Shown here piece after piece: positions 27,557 to 36,556 of a DNA stretch of 64,000 nucleotides. The stretch's first letter is position 1; every line of letters starts with the position of its first letter. The notes beneath the pieces are model-generated. The model saw nothing but the letters and a program-made list of their open reading frames with translations, ran no database searches and was not told the DNA's origin. The DNA is from JADLHS01 sp044225555 (GTDB lineage: Bacteria; Verrucomicrobiota; Verrucomicrobiia; Limisphaerales; JADLHS01), in assembly GCA_044225555.1 (NCBI GenBank), contig JBGAIM010000005.1:1-64000 (forward strand), in the 5' to 3' direction. Both the position numbers and the translations under genes were made by a program.

Positions 27557-29130
27557 TGCCCGCCTTACCCCTTCCAATTGCCACGAACAAATCCGCTCCC
27601 ACTATGTGCGACAACAAAACTGCCAGTTACCTGATGCTCGGGCTGACCCTGTTTGCGCTTGCGGAAGCAGCCACGCTGCGGGCCGAGGGACATAAGAATA
27701 CCGACCAAATCAAAACGTTCATCGTCCGCCAGGGTGACCACCTCATGGACGGTGATAGGGAATTCCGTTTCCTGGGGCTGGCCGCGCCGAACCTTCAGCA
27801 GAATGAATCACAAATCCGGGAGGACCGGGCAAATCGGTTTCCCGACGAATTCGAGATTCGTGACACGCTGGGCGGCATTCAGCGGATCGGCGGGCTCGCG
27901 ACCCGCACGTTCTCGCTCTCGGTCGCTTCCCCCGAGGACAAAGGCATGCCCGTTTACATCAGCGCGCGGCGAACCTACAACGAGGCCGCCTTTCAGTGCC
28001 TCGACCGGGTCATTGCCTTGGGGCATGAGTACAACGTCCGGCTGATCATTCCCTTCATCGCTTCGCAGTCCTTTCCGACCATCCGGGGCGTGGATGAATT
28101 CGCCATGCTTGCGGGCAAACCCAAAGGGTCGTTCTGGACCGATGAGGAAGTGAAGGCTGATTTCCGGCACTTCCTGAATTTCATCGTCAACCGGACCAAC
28201 ACGGTCACTGGCATCGTTTACAAAAACGACCCGGCAATCCTGTGCTGGCAGCTCGGCAATGAATTCGGCAGCTACCCCGGTGACCGGGGGTTGAAGTATG
28301 ACGAGTGGAGTCCACGGATTCAGTCGTGGAGCCTCGAGATGGCGGCGTATCTCAAACGGATTGATCCCAACCACCTGATTGCCGAGGCCGGCGGCGTGGA
28401 TCGCCAGGCGATGTTGGCGGATCCGAATATCGATATCATCAGCGACCACCTCTACGAGTATTGGAGCAAGCTGGGTGGGGGTGATGCCGAATTGTCGCCG
28501 ATGGCCCGCCGGGGCCGCGCGCTATGCAAAGGCAAGAAGCCGCTGATGGTGGATGAGTTTGGACTCGGCAGCTACGAGAACCAAAAGGCCCTGATGGAAA
28601 CCATCCGCAAGGAAGGCATCGTGGGCGGTTTGATGTGGAGCATCCGATCGCATCGCCGCGACGGTGGCTGGTACTACCACAACGAGGGGGGCACGCCCGT
28701 GAATTCGTTCCATGTCCCGGGCTTCGCGGCGGGCTTTGCCTACGAGGAAACCCGGCTGCTCGATTTGCTGCGGGCCGAGGCCTATGCCATTCGGGGAATG
28801 AACGTGCCACCGGTGGAAAGGCCGACTCCCGCGCCGGTGCTGATGGTCAAAGGTGCCGGGTTCACCTGGCGAGGCTCGGCGGGCGCCGCGGCCTACACGC
28901 TGGAACGCGCGGAAAATCCGTCCGGCCCCTGGACCGTCATGGCGGTTGGACTTCAGGATTCCGTCATCGCGGATGTGAAAAGTTTCGAGCCCAGTCCGGC
29001 GGCGGCTGAGGCGCTGGTGCTCTACTACGACGAACTCAAGGTGCCGGGCCGGACATACCATTACCGGCTCAAGGGAGTCAATGTTGGTGGGGAAACGGAC
29101 TACTCCAACCTGGTGGAAGTCAAACCATGA
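27556..29130 (+). CDS. Secreted GH5-like mannanase with C-terminal fibronectin-like domain
   Basis: A 524-residue protein with a (beta/alpha)8 barrel of clan GH-A. The acid/base Glu is in CWQLGNEFG (about 236) and the nucleophile Glu in MVDEFGLGS (about 334). RTYNEAAFQCLDRVIALGHEYNVRLIIPF and LISDHLYEYW-type segments agree with mannanase-like GH5 proteins. After residue 430 a fibronectin type III-like module follows (FTWRGSAGAAAYTLERAENPSGPW). ATG 27556 overlaps the preceding stop; the signal peptide itself appears to begin at Met 27604 (ASYLMLGLTLFALAEAATLRA), which may be the real start. Likely function is endo- or exo-cleavage of beta-mannan; the subfamily was not fixed. Confidence 0.78.
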   Translation: MPALPLPIATNKSAPTMCDNKTASYLMLGLTLFALAEAATLRAEGHKNTDQIKTFIVRQGDHLMDGDREFRFLGLAAPNLQQNESQIREDRANRFPDEFEIRDTLGGIQRIGGLATRTFSLSVASPEDKGMPVYISARRTYNEAAFQCLDRVIALGHEYNVRLIIPFIASQSFPTIRGVDEFAMLAGKPKGSFWTDEEVKADFRHFLNFIVNRTNTVTGIVYKNDPAILCWQLGNEFGSYPGDRGLKYDEWSPRIQSWSLEMAAYLKRIDPNHLIAEAGGVDRQAMLADPNIDIISDHLYEYWSKLGGGDAELSPMARRGRALCKGKKPLMVDEFGLGSYENQKALMETIRKEGIVGGLMWSIRSHRRDGGWYYHNEGGTPVNSFHVPGFAAGFAYEETRLLDLLRAEAYAIRGMNVPPVERPTPAPVLMVKGAGFTWRGSAGAAAYTLERAENPSGPWTVMAVGLQDSVIADVKSFEPSPAAAEALVLYYDELKVPGRTYHYRLKGVNVGGETDYSNLVEVKP

Positions 29131-32114
29131 GCCACCGCGCCCGAACCCTTGGCTGGGCGGCCATCGCCATCCCGCTCGTCGTCGGCTCCCCGGGATTGGC
29201 CGGTGATTTGAAGCTCGTCCTGCCGCGGCCCGGCGCCACCACTGCCAACAACATGCCCTCGCTGGGCTGGAAAGCCACCGACGCTGAACAGGTCGAGGTG
29301 TGGATTGACGGTGCGCGCGTTGCCGTGTTGCCGGGGGACGCCAACCGCTACGTGCCCTTTCCGCTCTCGTTTGGAGACCATCGTTGGAAGATTGTGGCGA
29401 CCACAGGATCGTTGCGTCAGGAATCTGCCGTGGCGAAGTTCAGAGTGGACGACACGCCGCTGCAAGAACTGCCGGCGAACGCGCTGTTACTGCGGCGGGG
29501 CTGGAGCGTGGAATCCTCCACCATCGTGGGCACCAACGGCGCGGAGTTGTCTTCTCCGCGCGTGGACACGACGCGCTGGGCGACCACTTCGGTTCCCGCC
29601 ACCGTCCTCACCGCGCTCGTGCGCAATGGCGTGTATCCGAACCCCTACGTCGGCTTGAACAACACGCTCATCCCCGATGCCAACAACGAGTTCAACCGCA
29701 CGTTCGACTTGCAGCGCTTCAGCCATTTGCCCGGCCTGAATCCCTGGCAGCAACCGTATTGGTATCGAACCACCTTCCAAGTCCCTCGCAGTTACGAAGG
29801 CCGGCGCGTCTGGCTCACGTTCAACGAAATTAACTATCGCGCCGAAGTCTGGCTGAACGGTAAACGCCTCGCCAGCGCAACCGAGATGGTGGGCATGGAA
29901 CGCAGTTTCCGCTTCGACATCACCGCTGCCGTGCAACGTGGGGGTGAGAACTATCTGGCCGTTTGCATTTATCCTCTGGATACCCCCGGCAAGCCAGCCC
30001 CCGCCCCGATCACACCCTTGGCCGACCCGGGGCGCAACATGGGCGATGACACCGGAATCAGCGTGAACTACAGCAAGTGGGACACGATTGGCTGGGATTG
30101 GCAACCCGAGGTGCGGGACCGCGACATGGGGATCACCGAGGATGTGTTTTTGTCCGCAACCGATGACCTGGAAATCACCGACCTCTACGTGGGTTCGGAT
30201 GTCGCGCTCCCCGAACTGAGCCCGGCCGAGGTCCGCATTGCCTTTGCCGTCGTCAATCGCTCGGAGGTTGTGCAAACGGGGGTGGTGCAGGTACGGGCGA
30301 CGGACGAAAGCGGTCAGCGCGCTTTCAGCCTTGAGCAACCTTTCGCTATCGCGCCCGGCCAGACGCAGCCCTTCGAGTTAACCCCGGAAAATCATTCCGT
30401 CCTCCGGCTGGCGAAGCCGAAGCTGTGGTGGCCCGCGGGACTCGGGGCACCGCATCTCTATACGTTGCAGGTCGAGGCGAAGGCCAAATCCCGGCAAAGT
30501 GCGGAGCAGAAAATTCATTTTGGCATCCGGAAAATTGAAACCGGGATGAATCCCTCGAGCCAGTCTCGCTGGTTCAAGATCAATGGCCGGCCGCTGTTTT
30601 TACAAGGAGGCAACTGGGTGATCGACATGATGTTGAACTGGACGGCCAGCCGCTATCGGGACGAGATTGCCCTGACCCGCCAGGCGAATTTGAACTTCCT
30701 GCGGATCTGGGGGCCGACGGGCGTGCCGCCCGAATCGTTTTATGACGCCGCTGACCGGGAAGGCATTTTGTTGCAGCAGGATTTTCTGAACGACTGGTGG
30801 GGCACGGAGCACAATTTGCCGGATAGTCGGCCCCCGCTGGCACTCGTCGAGCAGGCAACGACTGCCATCATCAAAAAAGGTCGCAACCATCCCTCGATCT
30901 TCCTTTGGTGCGGTGGGAATGAGGGGCCCAATCCGCGCGAGGATTTGATCAAGAACCGGCTGCTGCCGAAGTTGGACCCCTGGGGCTCGCGTTACTATCT
31001 CGCGGCTTCGTGTGAAGATGGCGTCCAAGGCGGCGGGCCCTACGACAATCTGCCGCCCGAGGCCTACTTCAACAACAAGAAGTTGACTGGTTTTAACAGC
31101 GAGGTCGGCCCCAGCGGCGTACCCGAATGGGAAAGCCTCCAACAGTTCCTCACCCTGCCGCCGACAAATTGGGCCGAAGGGCGATTTCCCCTCGATGGCC
31201 AGTGGGCCTACCACGATGCCAATGACCGTCCGGGGCCATACGAAGCCCGCAAGTTTTCCCATCTCGACACGGTGCTGCGGCAACGATTCGGCACGCCGAC
31301 GACCACGGACCTGGCCGGGGTTCGGGCCTATTCCGCCCGAGCCCAGATGCTGAACTTTGACACGTACCGCGCCGCGATTGAGTCGCTGAACAAGGGATTG
31401 TGGACCAACACCACGGGCTTCGCGCTCTGGAAAGGTAACTCGAGCTGGCCGAGCCTGGTCTGGCAGATTTCCGACTGGTATCTGCAATGCCACGCCGGTT
31501 TTTATGCGGTGCGCCGCGGGTGCGAACCCATCCACGTGCAATTCAATGCCGACGACCGCACGCTCTCCGTCGTCAACCGCACCGACCATACCGCCAGCGA
31601 GCTGACGTTGCGTGCTGAATTGTTTGATCTCTCAATGAAGCCGGTCTGGCGCCGGGTGGAAACCGTGTCCGCCCAAAACCAGCGGGCCTCCGCGACTTCG
31701 TGGAAGGTTCCGCAAACTCCGGGTATCTCGTTCCTCAAGCTCCGATTGAACGACGCGAAGGGGCGCCCGGTATCGGACAATTTCTACTGGCTCAGTGACG
31801 CCAACGATTTCGCGCCGCTGGCCCAACTGAGTGGGGCCAAGGTCGTGGCGAAGTGTTCGGTCCGTTCCAAGCCGGCCGAACCGGTGCAGGTCACGCTGAC
31901 CAATCAAGGCTCCGCCCCGGCGCTGCTGGTGCGCGTGCAACTGGTCGAACGCGCATTGCAAGTCGAAACCCTCCCGACGTTTTGGAGCGACAACTACGTC
32001 CATCTGCTGCCCGGCGAAACGGTCACTCTGACCGCCCGGGTGGCGCCGGCCGAATTCCCGGCCCATCCCGCCGTGGTCGTCTCTGGCTACAACGTCCCCG
32101 CAACAATTTATTGA
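29127..32114 (+). CDS. Secreted GH2 enzyme (beta-mannosidase/exo-glucosaminidase-like)
   Basis: A 995-residue protein with signal peptide, an extra N-terminal beta-domain (about 25-115), then the GH2 sugar-binding domain (WYRTTFQVPRSYEGRRVWLTFNEINYRAEVWLNGKRL), Ig-like domain and barrel. Presumed acid/base Glu about 599 is in LWCGGNEGPNP and nucleophile Glu about 659 in GFNSEVGPSG; both resemble exo-beta-glucosaminidase/beta-mannosidase members. The C-terminal Ig-like parts (LRAELFDLSMKPVWRR, VTLTNQGSAPALLVRVQL) are intact. The start overlaps the previous stop by ATGA, again implying coupled translation. In this operon removal of terminal beta-mannose from oligosaccharides is the most likely role. 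Confidence 0.82.
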   Translation: MSHRARTLGWAAIAIPLVVGSPGLAGDLKLVLPRPGATTANNMPSLGWKATDAEQVEVWIDGARVAVLPGDANRYVPFPLSFGDHRWKIVATTGSLRQESAVAKFRVDDTPLQELPANALLLRRGWSVESSTIVGTNGAELSSPRVDTTRWATTSVPATVLTALVRNGVYPNPYVGLNNTLIPDANNEFNRTFDLQRFSHLPGLNPWQQPYWYRTTFQVPRSYEGRRVWLTFNEINYRAEVWLNGKRLASATEMVGMERSFRFDITAAVQRGGENYLAVCIYPLDTPGKPAPAPITPLADPGRNMGDDTGISVNYSKWDTIGWDWQPEVRDRDMGITEDVFLSATDDLEITDLYVGSDVALPELSPAEVRIAFAVVNRSEVVQTGVVQVRATDESGQRAFSLEQPFAIAPGQTQPFELTPENHSVLRLAKPKLWWPAGLGAPHLYTLQVEAKAKSRQSAEQKIHFGIRKIETGMNPSSQSRWFKINGRPLFLQGGNWVIDMMLNWTASRYRDEIALTRQANLNFLRIWGPTGVPPESFYDAADREGILLQQDFLNDWWGTEHNLPDSRPPLALVEQATTAIIKKGRNHPSIFLWCGGNEGPNPREDLIKNRLLPKLDPWGSRYYLAASCEDGVQGGGPYDNLPPEAYFNNKKLTGFNSEVGPSGVPEWESLQQFLTLPPTNWAEGRFPLDGQWAYHDANDRPGPYEARKFSHLDTVLRQRFGTPTTTDLAGVRAYSARAQMLNFDTYRAAIESLNKGLWTNTTGFALWKGNSSWPSLVWQISDWYLQCHAGFYAVRRGCEPIHVQFNADDRTLSVVNRTDHTASELTLRAELFDLSMKPVWRRVETVSAQNQRASATSWKVPQTPGISFLKLRLNDAKGRPVSDNFYWLSDANDFAPLAQLSGAKVVAKCSVRSKPAEPVQVTLTNQGSAPALLVRVQLVERALQVETLPTFWSDNYVHLLPGETVTLTARVAPAEFPAHPAVVVSGYNVPATIY

Positions 32115-32122
32115 GTCATGCT

Positions 32123-34264
32123 ATGAGTCATTTTCCATCGCCACCACTAAACCTTCGCTCGCGCGCTCGACTCCGGTGCTGGGGGTTGCTGGTCTCGCTG
32201 CCCGTTGCCGTGCTATGGGTCGCGGTCTCCACCAGCACCGTTTCGGCCCAGCCCGCCACCGCTCCTTGGGGCAACGTCATGGGCATTGAAGTCGATGGCG
32301 AACGACTGGGCTTCGAGACCTCCTTGCGCATGGTGGATCCCGATTGGTCGGGTTTCGTCCAATCCTCCAAATACAATTGGCAAGGCCACCAATCCTTCAC
32401 CCTCGAAGGCAAAACCTACACCTGCTCCCATTTTCTCCAAGACACTCCGCTCCAATACACCGCCAAGGTGACCGAAACCGGCCGGGGAACCGCCCAAGTG
32501 GACCTGCAAGTTGAGTGGAAGAAAAGCGCTCCCATGGCATCCGCGCCGCCCAACGGCGATGTCTTGCCGGATTCACCTTCACGCACGGGGGAGCTTTCCA
32601 TGGCCGGCGCGTTCTTCAGCGTGAATTTGCCGGCGGAGGATTATGTTGGGGCTAAATTCGAATGGGTCGGACTGGAAAGTCAACCGCTGCCCACCCTCAC
32701 CGACCACACCGGGGAACTGAAGGAACTCGCCCGCGTCAAAGCCAAGGGGTTCAAAGTCACCGGGGCCAAGCGCTCCCTCGAAGTGCTCGCCGAGACCGAA
32801 ACTGAAATCATTCTTCGCCAGGACTTCGTCGACCAACCCGCCTACCTGAATGATCCGCATCCTCGCCTGAAGTTCGTGAAAACGGACGCCAAGCTGAGGG
32901 TCGCCGACTACCAAATCTATTTCACCGTCCTGCCTGGCTCCGGCAAAAGGGGAGACATCGCCCACACTCGCTATTACCTCACCGCCGACGGCAAGATCGA
33001 CCGCGAACCCATCAAGCTGGCGCTCGATGCCACAAAACCCGGTCGGCTCTTCTCCGGTGTCGGCGGTAACTTTCGGATGCAATACCCCGAACTGGATGCA
33101 CAAGTGGTGGACTACAGTTTCAAACACCTGAAGGTGGCCTGGGGTCGAGTTGCGTTTCCCTGGAATGAATGGCAGCCGAGGGAGGACGCCGACGAGGCGG
33201 AGAAGGCTCGCGCCGGCCGGCTGGGAAATTATTTCAATGCGCAAATTGAGATGGCGAAGACGCTCGCCCGGCGTCGGATTCCAATCATCCTCAGCGTCTG
33301 GGTGCCGCCGGATTGGGCCGTGGATCATGCGCGTAAAATTCCCAAGGGCCTGAAGCTCGACCCGCAGAAGCTCCAGAAAAGCGCCGACTCCATCGCGAAC
33401 TATCTCGTTTTCCTCAAAAGCAACTATGGCGTCGAGGTCGCCCTCTTTTCCTTCAACGAAACCGATTACGGCGTCGAGGTGCATCAGAGTCCCGCGGAAC
33501 ATGCGCTGGCGAACAAGGTCATCGGGGCCACATTTGCGGCGCGAGGTCTGGTTACGAAGATGATCCTTGGGGATACCGGGAGCGCCACTTTGGGAGCGCA
33601 CCAGATGGTGGGAGCGACCGAGGCCGATCGGAGTCTTTATCCCTATCTCGGCGCGATTGCCTTCCACAACTACCATGGGGTGACCGAGGATGATCTCAGG
33701 GCCTGGGCCGAGTCCGCCCGCGTTACCAACCTGCCGGTGCTCGCCGATGAAGGCGGGGCCGATTCCGCCGCCCATCGTTATCCGCTTGTCTTCGTCACGC
33801 CCTGGTTCGCCCAGTTTGAACTCGATCAGTACATTCGCATTGGCGCGATTTGTCAGCCGAACTCGATCCTGCCCTGGCAACTCAACGCGGATTACTCGTT
33901 GCTTGCCGGCGGAGGCATATATGGTGATCAGGGTCCGCTGCGTCCCACCCAGCGTTTCTGGAGCTTGAAGCAGCTGGGCACGGTGTCCGGCGCGTTCTGG
34001 CTGCCGGTCAGCGCCGACCGTCCGAATCTGAGTTGTGCGGCGCTCGGGAACATCGCCCGGGGCCAGTATGCCGTGCATATCGTCAACAACGGGGCCAGCC
34101 GCCTAGCCTCCGTCAGCGGAATTCCCGGCGGAGTGAAAAAAATGCGCGTCCTGGTGACCGATGCCGGTCGGGGCATGCAGCTCATGTCCGTCAAGGGCGT
34201 GGTTGATGGCAACGTCAACTTCCTGCTTGAGGCGCAGACTTTCACCAGTCTCATCTCCGAATGA
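32123..34264 (+). CDS. Secreted clan GH-A glycoside hydrolase, family unclear
   Basis: A 713-residue protein with a hydrophobic signal segment (LLVSLPVAVLWVAVSTSTVSA). About 260 residues are beta-rich (SMAGAFFSVNLPAEDYVGAKFEW), then a barrel begins near VGGNFRMQYPE. SFNETDYG gives the presumed acid/base Glu (about 446) and LADEGGAD the presumed nucleophile Glu (about 543), the clan GH-A arrangement, followed by a small beta-domain ending FTSLISE. It resembles O-glycosyl hydrolases of the GH30/GH39 type in general layout, but I cannot assign a family. ATG 32123 follows the previous stop by 8 nt. It probably acts on mannan or a side chain of it. Confidence 0.6.
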   Translation: MSHFPSPPLNLRSRARLRCWGLLVSLPVAVLWVAVSTSTVSAQPATAPWGNVMGIEVDGERLGFETSLRMVDPDWSGFVQSSKYNWQGHQSFTLEGKTYTCSHFLQDTPLQYTAKVTETGRGTAQVDLQVEWKKSAPMASAPPNGDVLPDSPSRTGELSMAGAFFSVNLPAEDYVGAKFEWVGLESQPLPTLTDHTGELKELARVKAKGFKVTGAKRSLEVLAETETEIILRQDFVDQPAYLNDPHPRLKFVKTDAKLRVADYQIYFTVLPGSGKRGDIAHTRYYLTADGKIDREPIKLALDATKPGRLFSGVGGNFRMQYPELDAQVVDYSFKHLKVAWGRVAFPWNEWQPREDADEAEKARAGRLGNYFNAQIEMAKTLARRRIPIILSVWVPPDWAVDHARKIPKGLKLDPQKLQKSADSIANYLVFLKSNYGVEVALFSFNETDYGVEVHQSPAEHALANKVIGATFAARGLVTKMILGDTGSATLGAHQMVGATEADRSLYPYLGAIAFHNYHGVTEDDLRAWAESARVTNLPVLADEGGADSAAHRYPLVFVTPWFAQFELDQYIRIGAICQPNSILPWQLNADYSLLAGGGIYGDQGPLRPTQRFWSLKQLGTVSGAFWLPVSADRPNLSCAALGNIARGQYAVHIVNNGASRLASVSGIPGGVKKMRVLVTDAGRGMQLMSVKGVVDGNVNFLLEAQTFTSLISE

Positions 34265-34404
34265 CCTCCGGACGAAAGCCCCACCCAATGTGTTTGCCCA
34301 CACCTTTGTGCCCGCCGACGGGGTCGACGGCGTTGCGCCCACGCTCACAAACAACCAATCACTGGTTGTTCAGTGCGGCCCCCATTCGCTTGAACACGCA
34401 AAAT

Positions 34405-35742
34405 ATGAAACCGCCTCACCTGCTTTCAGCCCTTCTGGGACTCGTCCTCACCGCCGGTGCGCTTCGTGCCGGACCTGCTGCCGCGCCACCCTTTCCGTTC
34501 ATCACGCGGAAGGGAGACAAGCTGATGGAGGGCGGCCAGGAGTTCCGCTTTGTCTCCTTCAATCATCCGAACCTCCACGTCAGTGAAAACCCCACCTGGC
34601 ACCGGGTCACCCCGTGGGAACAGGAAGACGCGATCAAGAGCATTGCGCAGATGGGTGGGCGCGTGGTGCGCATCTACACGCTGTCCATCAAAGGAGGCAA
34701 ACGGAACGGGGACGGTTTGAGCCACGTCTATGGGCCCGGGCAATTTGACGAAGCACTGCTGGCTGATTATGACAACATGATCGCCCTCTGCCGCCAGTAC
34801 CGGATCCGCCTCATCATTCCATTCATCGACGAATGGGATTGGTTCGGCGGTCTCGATGAGTTCGCCAAATTCCGGGGCAAGACCAAAAAGGAGTTTTACA
34901 CCGATCCGCAGATCCAGGCCGACTACCGGTCACTCATTAAAATGCTCGTCACCCGCGTCAACCCGATTACGGGCGTTGCCTACAATGAGGATCCCACCAT
35001 CATGGCCTGGGAGAGCGGCAATGAACTCCGCGACGATCCTGAGGAATGGGTTTGCGAAACTGCGGCCTACGTGAAGGACCTCGCCCCGAAGCAACTTTTT
35101 CAGGACGGCCATTGTGATCCCCGGCCCAAGACCCTGGCCGATCCCAACGTGGATCTGCTTACTTCGCACCTATACGGCAATCACGACTTTGTCGCGGACG
35201 CCCGGACCCAACGCGAGCGGACTAAGGGCCGGAAGCCATTCTACATCGGCGAGTATGATCCACGACGCGGAGCCGGCCTGCTCGACGAGGTTGTGGCCAA
35301 CGGATCGACCGGCATTCTGGCCTGGGGCTTGCGTGGTCATGCCAAAGAAGGCGGATACTTTTGCCATTTCGATCCGCTCTACTATCACTGGCCGCACAGT
35401 CCGCTCACACGTCAAATCCGCCACGCGGCCTACGCGATCCAAGGCCAGTCCGAACCGCCCATGGAAATCCCCACGGCCCCGGAGCTGCTCCCAATCGAAT
35501 CTCCGCGAGCGATCACGTGGAAAGGAGCCACTGGAGCGGAGCGCTATCGACTGGAGCGGGCCCTCAAGCCCGAAGGCCCATGGACGCTGGTGGTCGACGA
35601 CATTTCCGACAATCGGTGCAGCGGCAGTCCACTGTACGATGACGAGGCGGCGCCGGACGCCCAGCCGCTTTATTATCGGCTCCAGGCAAAAAGCTCATCC
35701 GGTCAATCTGCCTATTCGCCCGTGGTCAGAACGGGCCGATAA
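34405..35742 (+). CDS. Secreted GH5-like glycoside hydrolase
   Basis: A 445-residue protein with signal peptide (MKPPHLLSALLGLVLTAGALRA) and a GH5-like barrel. NHPNLH after strand 1, RVVRIYTLSI, the acid/base Glu in AWESGNELRDD (about 207) and the nucleophile Glu in YIGEYDP (about 283) are visible. The last 90 residues form a fibronectin-like module (ITWKGATGAERYRLERALKPEGPW) related to that of the protein at 27556. The start is ATG 34405 because it begins the signal peptide; the frame is open back to an ATGA overlap at 34261, but that extension looks non-coding. A mannan-cleaving role is inferred from family and context. Confidence 0.72.
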   Translation: MKPPHLLSALLGLVLTAGALRAGPAAAPPFPFITRKGDKLMEGGQEFRFVSFNHPNLHVSENPTWHRVTPWEQEDAIKSIAQMGGRVVRIYTLSIKGGKRNGDGLSHVYGPGQFDEALLADYDNMIALCRQYRIRLIIPFIDEWDWFGGLDEFAKFRGKTKKEFYTDPQIQADYRSLIKMLVTRVNPITGVAYNEDPTIMAWESGNELRDDPEEWVCETAAYVKDLAPKQLFQDGHCDPRPKTLADPNVDLLTSHLYGNHDFVADARTQRERTKGRKPFYIGEYDPRRGAGLLDEVVANGSTGILAWGLRGHAKEGGYFCHFDPLYYHWPHSPLTRQIRHAAYAIQGQSEPPMEIPTAPELLPIESPRAITWKGATGAERYRLERALKPEGPWTLVVDDISDNRCSGSPLYDDEAAPDAQPLYYRLQAKSSSGQSAYSPVVRTGR

Positions 35743-35786
35743 CCAATGCCACCGCACCCCAAACGCCATCACGACCTAAATCACTC

Positions 35787-36515
35787 ATGAAATCAACCGC
35801 GCTAACGATTCCGTTTCGAATCACCGCCGTTCTCACGTTCACCACTCTGATCCCGGCCTTTGCGGGATTGCCCGTCAACTACCAGGGCAAGCCGTTCACT
35901 GATGAGATGCACGCCTCCGGGCCCGCCTGCATTCCCGGCATCGTCCAATGCGCGCTCTATGACCTCGGGGGCGAGGGCGTCGCCTACCACGACACCACGC
36001 CCGAGAATGAAGGCAGCGACGTCTTGAACCGACAGACCTCACCCTACAACCACCAGCGCGCGCACGCGGCCCATTACGTGTGGCACTTCCGCGCCAAGGA
36101 GGGAGTCGATGTTTCCTACGTGAAGGATTGGGCGGACTTGAATCATACGAATGCGGTCAGCCCGCCCATCAACCAGTTCTACCTCGGCTGGGCTTCCGAC
36201 AACGAGTGGGTGAACTACACGGTGAACGTCCGCGAGCCGGGCACCTACACCGTCAAGTGCCTCTATTCCTTTGTGGAGAAAGAGGTGAACCGCGACGCGA
36301 ACGGCAAACCCGTGGCGCAAATCAGCTTTGATCTCAACGGCAAGCCGGCGGCCGTCTGCCAGCTTCCCCGCGGCACGCCGGGTTGGCACTATTGGGACTA
36401 CGGCCAGATTGCCACGATCACTTTTCCCGAAGCGGGACCGCAGTTGCTTACGTTTCACTATCGTCGCGGCAACAACTGGGCCTGCTTCGTCTTTGAACGC
36501 CTGGAGAAGAAATAA
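35787..36515 (+). CDS. Secreted carbohydrate-binding protein (CBM6/DUF5010-like)
   Basis: A 242-residue protein with signal peptide (ITAVLTFTTLIPAFA). The mature part is one beta-sandwich of CBM6-like pattern: YDLGGEGVAYHDT near the start, DNEWVNYTVNVREPGTYTVKCLYSF in the middle and FHYRRGNNWACFVFERLEK at the end. This pattern is the common non-catalytic module in which aromatic residues hold a sugar chain. No catalytic pair is present. It lies between a GH5 gene and the sugar symporter, so it probably helps retain oligosaccharides. Confidence 0.65.
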   Translation: MKSTALTIPFRITAVLTFTTLIPAFAGLPVNYQGKPFTDEMHASGPACIPGIVQCALYDLGGEGVAYHDTTPENEGSDVLNRQTSPYNHQRAHAAHYVWHFRAKEGVDVSYVKDWADLNHTNAVSPPINQFYLGWASDNEWVNYTVNVREPGTYTVKCLYSFVEKEVNRDANGKPVAQISFDLNGKPAAVCQLPRGTPGWHYWDYGQIATITFPEAGPQLLTFHYRRGNNWACFVFERLEKK

Positions 36516-36556
36516 ACCGTCGGCGACCCGGAAGTTGAGACCCAACCCTGCCTCCC

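Noticed and set aside
32579..34078. Minus-strand open frame of 499 codons opposite the clan GH-A gene
   Set aside because: The plus-strand frame has a signal peptide and catalytic motifs; the reverse frame has neither.
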